A stretch of DNA of 64,000 bases from Dama dama (Eukaryota; Chordata; Mammalia; Artiodactyla; Cervidae). Below, one piece after another: positions 58,977-64,000 of this stretch. The position numbers were made by a program, and so were the translations under genes. Below the pieces are notes generated by a model. That model did no database searches. It was not told the origin of the DNA and worked only from the letters and a program-made list of their open reading frames with translations. The DNA is taken from NCBI RefSeq assembly GCF_033118175.1, contig NC_083698.1, positions 46,541,501-46,605,500 of the forward strand, in the 5' to 3' direction. Positions within the stretch are counted from its first letter, which is position 1. Every line of letters starts with the position of its first letter.

Positions 58977-60602
58977 GTGTGGTCACTCACCTAGAGCTAG
59001 ACATCCTGGACTGTGAAGACATGTGGGTCTTAGGAAATATTACTCTGAACAAAGCTAGTGGAGGTGATGGAATTCCAGCTAAGCTATTTAAAATCTTAAA
59101 AGATGATGCTGTTAAAGTGCTGCATGCAATATGCCAGCAAATTTGGAAAACTCAGCAATGGCCACAGGACTGGAAAAGGTCAGTTTTCATTCCAATCTCA
59201 AAGAAAGGCAATGCCAAAGAAAGTTCAAATTACGGTACAACTGTGTTCATTTCACATGTTAGCAACATAATGTTCAAAATCCTTCAAGCTAGGCTTCAGC
59301 AGTATGTGAAGAGAGAAATTCCAGATGTACAAGCTAGATTTAGAAAAGATATAGGAACCAGGATCAAACTGCCAATATCTGATCATAGAGAAAGCAAGGG
59401 AATTCCAGAAAAACATCTACTTCTGCTTCATTAACTATGCTAAAGCCTTTGACTTTATCAAACTGCCAATATCTGATCATAGAGAAAGCAAGGGAATTCC
59501 AGAAAAACATCTACTTCTGCTTCATTAACTACGCTAAAGCCTTTGATTTTTGTAGATCACAATTGTGGAAAATTCTTCAAAAGATGGGAATACCAGACCA
59601 CCTTACCTGTCTCCTGAGAAATCTGTATGCAGATCAAGAAGCAACAGTTAGAACTGAACATGGTAAAATGGACTGGTTCAAAATTAGAAAAGGAGTACGT
59701 CAAGGCTGTATATTGTCACCCTGCTTATTTAACTTATATGCAGAGTACGTCATGCCAAATGCCAGGCTGAATGACTCACAAGCTGGAATTAAAATTGCTG
59801 GGAGAAATATCAACAACCTCAGATATGCAGATTGTACCACTCCAGTGGCAGGAAGTGAAGAGGAACTAAAGAGCTTCTTGATGGGGGTGAAAGAGGAGAG
59901 TAAAAAGCTGGCTTAAAACTCAGCATTCAAAAAACTAAGATCATGGCATTAGGTCCCATGATTTCATGGCAAATAAATGGGGGAAAAGTGGAAACCGTGA
60001 CAGATTTTATTTGCTTTGGCTCCAAAAATCACTGGCTCCAAAAACCACCAGATGGTATGTGCAGCCACAAAATTAAAAGACGTTTGCTCCTTGGAAGAAA
60101 AGCTATGACAAATCTAGAAAGTATGTTAAAAAGCATAGACATCACTTTACCAACAAAGGTCCATCTAGTCAAAGCTGTGGTTTTTCCAGTATTCATGTAT
60201 GGATGTGAGAGTTAGACTATAAAAAAGGCTAAGCACCAAAGAATTGGTGCTTTCAAACTGTGGTACAGGAGAAGACTCTCGAGAGTCCCTTGGACAGCAA
60301 GGAGATCAAACCAGTCAATCCTAAAGGAAATCAACCTTGCATATTCACTGGAAGCACTGATGCTAAAGCTCCAGTACTTTGGCCACCTGATATGAACAGC
60401 CAACTCAGTGGAAAAGACCCTAATGTTGGGAAAGATTGATGGCAAGAGGAGAAGGGGGCAACAGAGGATAGATGGTTGCATGGCATCACCAACTCTATGG
60501 ACATGAGTTTGAGCAAACTCTGGGAAATAGTGGAGGACAGGAAAGCCTGGAGTGCTGCAGTCCATGGGGTCACAAAAAGTCGGACATAGCCGGTGAACAA
60601 TA
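58977..60602 (+). mobile_element. BovB LINE copy 1, 5'-truncated and decayed
   Basis: Reverse-transcriptase part of the BovB (RTE-clade) ORF, in three broken frames (about 58961-59434, 59437-59916, 59943-60215), then the 3' end with gagtttgagcaaactctggg. The endonuclease half is absent. The RT active-site motif reads YADC rather than YADD. A 94-bp tandem duplication (59363-59456 and 59457-59550) shifts the frame. Confidence 0.92.
59363..59550 (+). repeat. 94-bp tandem duplication within BovB copy 1
   Basis: Units 59363-59456 and 59457-59550 match at 92 of 94 positions by eye. Both begin atcaaactgccaatatctga. The unit length is not a multiple of three. Confidence 0.93.
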
Positions 60603-61520
60603 ACAAGGGTCTTTAAAAGGGTAATCATGGCAAATAGATGGGGAAACAGTGGAAACAGTGACAGACTTTATTTTCTTGGGCTCCAAAATTACTGCAGATG
60701 GTGACTGCAGCCATGAAATTAAAAGACACTTGCACCTTGGAAGAGAAGCTATGATCAACCTAGACACCGTATTAAAAAGCAGAGATACTACTTTGCCAAC
60801 AAAGGTCCATCTAGTCAAAGCTATGGTTTTTCCAGTAGTCATGTATGGATGTGAGAGTTGGAATATAAAGAAAGCTGAGCACCAAAGAATTGATGCTTTT
60901 GAACTGTGGTGTTGGAGCAGACTCTTGAGAGTCCTTTGGACTGCAAGGAGATCCAACCAGTCTATCCTAAAGGAAATCATTCCTGAATATTCATTGGAAG
61001 GACTGATGCTGAAGCTGAAACTCCAATACTCTGGCACCTGATGTGAAGAACTGACTCATTTGAAAAGACCCTGACGCTGGGAAAGACTGAAGGCATGAGG
61101 AGAAGGGGAGGACAGAGGATGAGATGGTTGGAAGGCATCACCTACTCAATGGACATGAATTTGAGTAAACTCTGGGAGTTGGTAATGGACCTGGCGTGCT
61201 GCAGTCCATGGGGTCACAAAGAGTCGGACATGACTGAGCAACTGAACTGAAAGTAAAATGAGGTGATTGGAGTGGGCCCTAATCCCATATGACTGATGTC
61301 TTTAAAGAAGAAGATATTAGGACACAGACAGGTACAGAGGTAAAGACACAGGGAGAAGACAGTCATGTACAAAGCCAAGGAGAGACAGAGGCCACAGAAG
61401 AAACCAACTCTACTGACACCTTCATCTCAGACTACATGCGTCCAGAACCCTGAGAAAATCCATTTCTGTTGTTTAAGTCACCCAGTCTGTGCAGTTTGCA
61501 TTGGCAGTCCTAGCACACTA
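60603..61520 (+). repeat. MLT1A-like LTR relic interrupted by BovB copy 2
   Basis: A short 5' piece (ggtctttaaaagggtaatca, about 60608-60627) and the main piece (about 61251-61520: taaaatgaggtgattggagt, then ggacacagacaggtacagag) join in MLT1 order around BovB copy 2. The far 5' end is lost. Confidence 0.65.
60627..61250 (+). mobile_element. BovB LINE copy 2, 3' end only
   Basis: Starts tcatggcaaatagatgggga, parallel to copy 1 from about 59966, and ends gacatgactgagcaactgaa. One frame stays open at 60649-61041 (the C-terminal part of the ORF). It is inserted in an MLT1 LTR. Confidence 0.9.
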
Positions 61521-61524
61521 ACAC

Positions 61525-61625
61525 ACCTTCACAACACATTTGTCGGACAGATGAGGAAATGAAGGCTCAGAGAGATCACCTAACTCACCAGCTATTGGCA
61601 GAGAGGCTTCAAACCCAGCCTGAAT
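61525..61625 (+). repeat. MIR SINE relic
   Basis: cagatgaggaaatgaaggct, then cagagagatcacctaactc. Confidence 0.6.
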
Positions 61626-62869
61626 GAAGATCTTTTCTGCCTCTCTGGTTACTGGTGTAAAGGCAGCCTGAAAAATGGATGTCAGAAGGAGGAAAAGGAC
61701 AAGAATTCTGGAAGCAAGCAGGACAGAGATTTAGGAGGTTGTGGTGAACAGGGACAACTGGAAATATGAGATGAAACAAAATGAACACTAAAAATAAGCA
61801 AATGCTTCAACAGTGATGAATGAAAGGGAAGCTGACTCAGCAAACAGAATCTGAACAAAGACACTTCTGAATTCCAACCAGTGCTAGACTTATAGAGAAC
61901 AAACTCGTTACCGGTAGGGAGCAGGGGAGGGGCAATATAGAGTTGGGGACTGGGAGCAACAAACTATTGGGTGTTAGATAGGTTACAGGGAATATAGCCA
62001 ATATTTTGTAATAACTGTTACTGGAGAGTGATCTTTAAAAATTATATAAAAATGAAAATTTTTTTTCAGAGAGATCAAATGTTGCAGGCCAAGATGACCA
62101 AGAACTTGAACAGGATCATAAAAAAATAAACAAAAATAAAATCTGGGTGACAACTAAAGTGAAAAGTAGCACATGCCCAGATCTTGCACCTTCCTTAATA
62201 ATCTTGATGATCTTTCTCACTGATAAAAGGAGACAAGGATAAGGAAATGAAAAGTCATATTTTGATAGATTCTTTGACTTATACATTTACTAGTTGTTCA
62301 GGCTTAATTTATTTTTTACCTATTTAGAAATACAAGGAAATGATACTTTATATTAAACCTGAGAGAGTATTAGGCTAAGAATTTTAAAATAAGGGGGATA
62401 AAACCCCAGTAACGAACTGAACCACGGCAAACCCTCCCACGGGACACAGCTCCTTGGTGGTGACACCTGGAGAGAGACTAGCCTGATGTCTCTATGTCAC
62501 AAGGAAGCCTTACAGCCGTCCTGGCTGTGCTTCCTTATTCCTCCCCTCTGGAACCTTCCAAGTCCCAAAAGGCCAATTTCCCGTGAGGTTAGGAAGCTGC
62601 TGGAAACCAGGACAATGCATTTTACCTACAGAAGGGAAGTCTTTCTGTGCTGTTTGCTGAGTCATTGACCTTCTCAGGCCTCACACTGCTGCATAGCTGT
62701 CTCTGAATTTATACTAAATAAAAAAGCTGTGAGCTTGGAAACATCTGGCTATGTACAAAAACAGACTGTTGATATGCTAACTAGATTATGCAAGCCTAAG
62801 AAAGTCCAATCCACTTAGTAAGCACCTATCTCCCTGAAAATATTCTCATATAATCCAGCAGTCCCAAGC
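61626..62869. other. Intronic sequence without firm features
   Basis: An L1-tail-like stretch at about 61890-62050 (ttacagggaatatagccaat); otherwise nothing recognised. Confidence 0.4.
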
Positions 62870-63790
62870 CTGGGCATGTATCCAGACTATAATTCAAAAA
62901 GATGTTCACACCAGCACTATTTATAATAAGTAAGACATGGAGACAACCTAAATGTTAGTCTACAGATGAATGGATAAAGAAGATGTGGTACATATATATA
63001 ATGGAATACTGCTTAGCCATAAAAAGAATGAAATAATGCCATTTGTAGCAACACAGATGGATCTAGAGATTATCATACTAAGTGAAACAGAGAAAGACAA
63101 ATACCATATGATATCACTTACACAGTAAGTCCCCTACATACAAACCTTCAAGTTCTGAATTTTCAAAGATGTGAACATGTTATTACCCAGACATCATTGG
63201 ATCGTTTTTCTTCAAGAGGGTAGACAGAATTGGATCCAGCAAGGAACCAGAGCCTGTGCCATCAACATCAGGTGTGGGTGAAATTCCAGCTTGCCTTCCG
63301 TCTCCTTTGTTGATGATCCTTTAGCTCTACCATCTCTCACCTCCTTTCCCTCCTCCAGTTGGTAATGCTTCTTGCTGTTCTCTTGATGCTGGCCCCTAGA
63401 TGTCAACTGTCGTACTGTACTACTGTACTTTCCAAAGTATTATAAGATTAAAAACTGTTTTATTTTTTGTGTTGGCTTGTTTTTTACGTATCACTTGTGT
63501 GAGAAGTATGATAAACCAATTATAGTACAGTACTACACAGCTGATTGTGTTAGTTGGGTACGTAGGCTAACTTTGTTGGTCTTACAAATAAACTGGACCT
63601 ACAAACTCTCCAAACAGAACTTATTGGTACATAGGTGACTTACTGTATGGAATTTAAAATATGACACAAATGAATGTTTCTATGAAACAGACTCACAGAT
63701 ATAGAGAACAGACTTTTGGATGCCAAGGGGAAGGACAAGCAGGGGAGGGATAAATTGGGACTTTGGGATTAGCAGATATAGTTATTACAT
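62870..63790 (+). mobile_element. L1 3' end, split by a DNA transposon
   Basis: Left piece 62870-63120 (gaatgaaataatgccatttg) and right piece about 63648-63790 (ggaatttaaaatatgacaca) join in L1 order around 63123-63645. A SINE cuts it again at 63791. Confidence 0.8.
63123..63645 (-). mobile_element. Tc1/mariner-superfamily (Tigger/pogo-like) non-autonomous element
   Basis: 523 bp with terminal inverted repeats: left cagtaagtcccctacatac, right (reversed) cagtaagtcacctatgtac. TA target on the right (63646-63647); CA on the left (63121-63122), probably a mutated TA. A middle stretch on the minus strand may come from a transposase tail, but I see no intact frame. Confidence 0.75.
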
Positions 63791-64000
63791 GGGCTTCCCT
63801 GGTGGCTCAGGCAGGAAAGAATCTGCCTGCAATGCAGGAGACTCAGGTTCGATCCCTGGGTTGGGAAGATCCCCTGGAGAAGGGAATGGCAACCCACTCC
63901 AGTATTCTTGCCTGGAGAATCCCATGGACAGGGAAGCCTGGCAGTCTATAGTCCATGAGGTCACAAAGAGTCAGACACAACTGACTAACACTTTCACTGT
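63791..64000 (+). mobile_element. Bov-tA family SINE, reaching the window end
   Basis: gggcttccctggtggctcag head through gtcagacacaactgactaac. It runs to about 63997 or beyond the edge. Confidence 0.9.

Noticed and set aside
58961..60215. A reverse-transcriptase gene
   Set aside because: It is a broken BovB retroelement with frameshifts, stops and a mutated active site, not a host gene.
60212..61037. Long minus-strand open frames
   Set aside because: They are antisense to the BovB copies and to each other, with no protein features of their own.
63791..63900. tRNA gene
   Set aside because: The tRNA-like A and B boxes belong to the heads of Bov-tA and CHR SINEs throughout the window. They lack a full cloverleaf.
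58179..64000. Missing upstream LN exon of LAMB1
   Set aside because: I looked on the minus strand for the LN segment before TFRPAAM and for a signal peptide; neither appears. They must lie beyond the window.
1..64000. CRISPR array, operon, prophage or other prokaryotic system
   Set aside because: The DNA is clearly mammalian; short repeats belong to transposons or microsatellites, and no spaced identical repeats were seen.

Overview
The window is nuclear DNA from a ruminant (bovid-type) mammal. It contains BovB LINE copies, Bov-tA type SINEs that share their 3' end with BovB, artiodactyl CHR-type tRNA-derived SINEs and ruminant L1 3' ends, together with older MIR, L2, MLT1 and hAT relics. 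There is no bacterial or phage content. I cannot tell cattle, sheep, goat or another pecoran apart from this sequence.

One gene accounts for all the coding sequence I can support: LAMB1, the laminin beta-1 chain, on the minus strand. I resolved 29 coding exons (called w1 to w29 here, 5' to 3'), all with GT-AG introns and a continuous reading frame. They run from w1 at 57990-58178 down to the stop codon at 359-361. The joined coding length is 4938 nt (1645 residues plus stop). If the chain starts at residue 142 in human numbering, the total is 1786 residues, equal to the human length as I recall it. The promoter, first exons, signal peptide and first ~141 residues lie beyond base 64000. With a human-like 34-exon gene, w1-w29 would be exons 6-34. 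The 3' UTR and two possible poly(A) signals lie between about 195 and 358.

Layout from right to left. 58179-64000 is the upstream intron, with two BovB copies, an MLT1 LTR, an L1 3' end split by a Tc1/mariner-type element, and a Bov-tA SINE. 45966-58178 carries w1-w8: the rest of the LN (polymerisation) domain and LE repeats 1 to 5. 32469-36435 carries w9-w13: the globular LF/IV-B domain. 24472-31831 carries w14-w19: LE repeats 6-12, including the YIGSR peptide. 14673-15042 (w20) carries LE13 and the start of the coiled coil. 359-11965 carries w21-w29: coiled-coil domains II and I, separated by the cysteine-rich beta knob, ending in the penultimate cysteine that links to the gamma chain.

The remainder is intron, largely made of transposable elements. 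I found no undescribed gene system. The most interesting signals are structural: a CHR SINE whose target-site duplication copied the 5' splice site of w4; a 94-bp tandem duplication inside a BovB copy; a 20-nt patch shared by one SINE and a distant intron; and nested BovB/MLT1 and mariner/L1 insertions. Human residue numbers, domain borders and repeat family names come from memory, not from a search.
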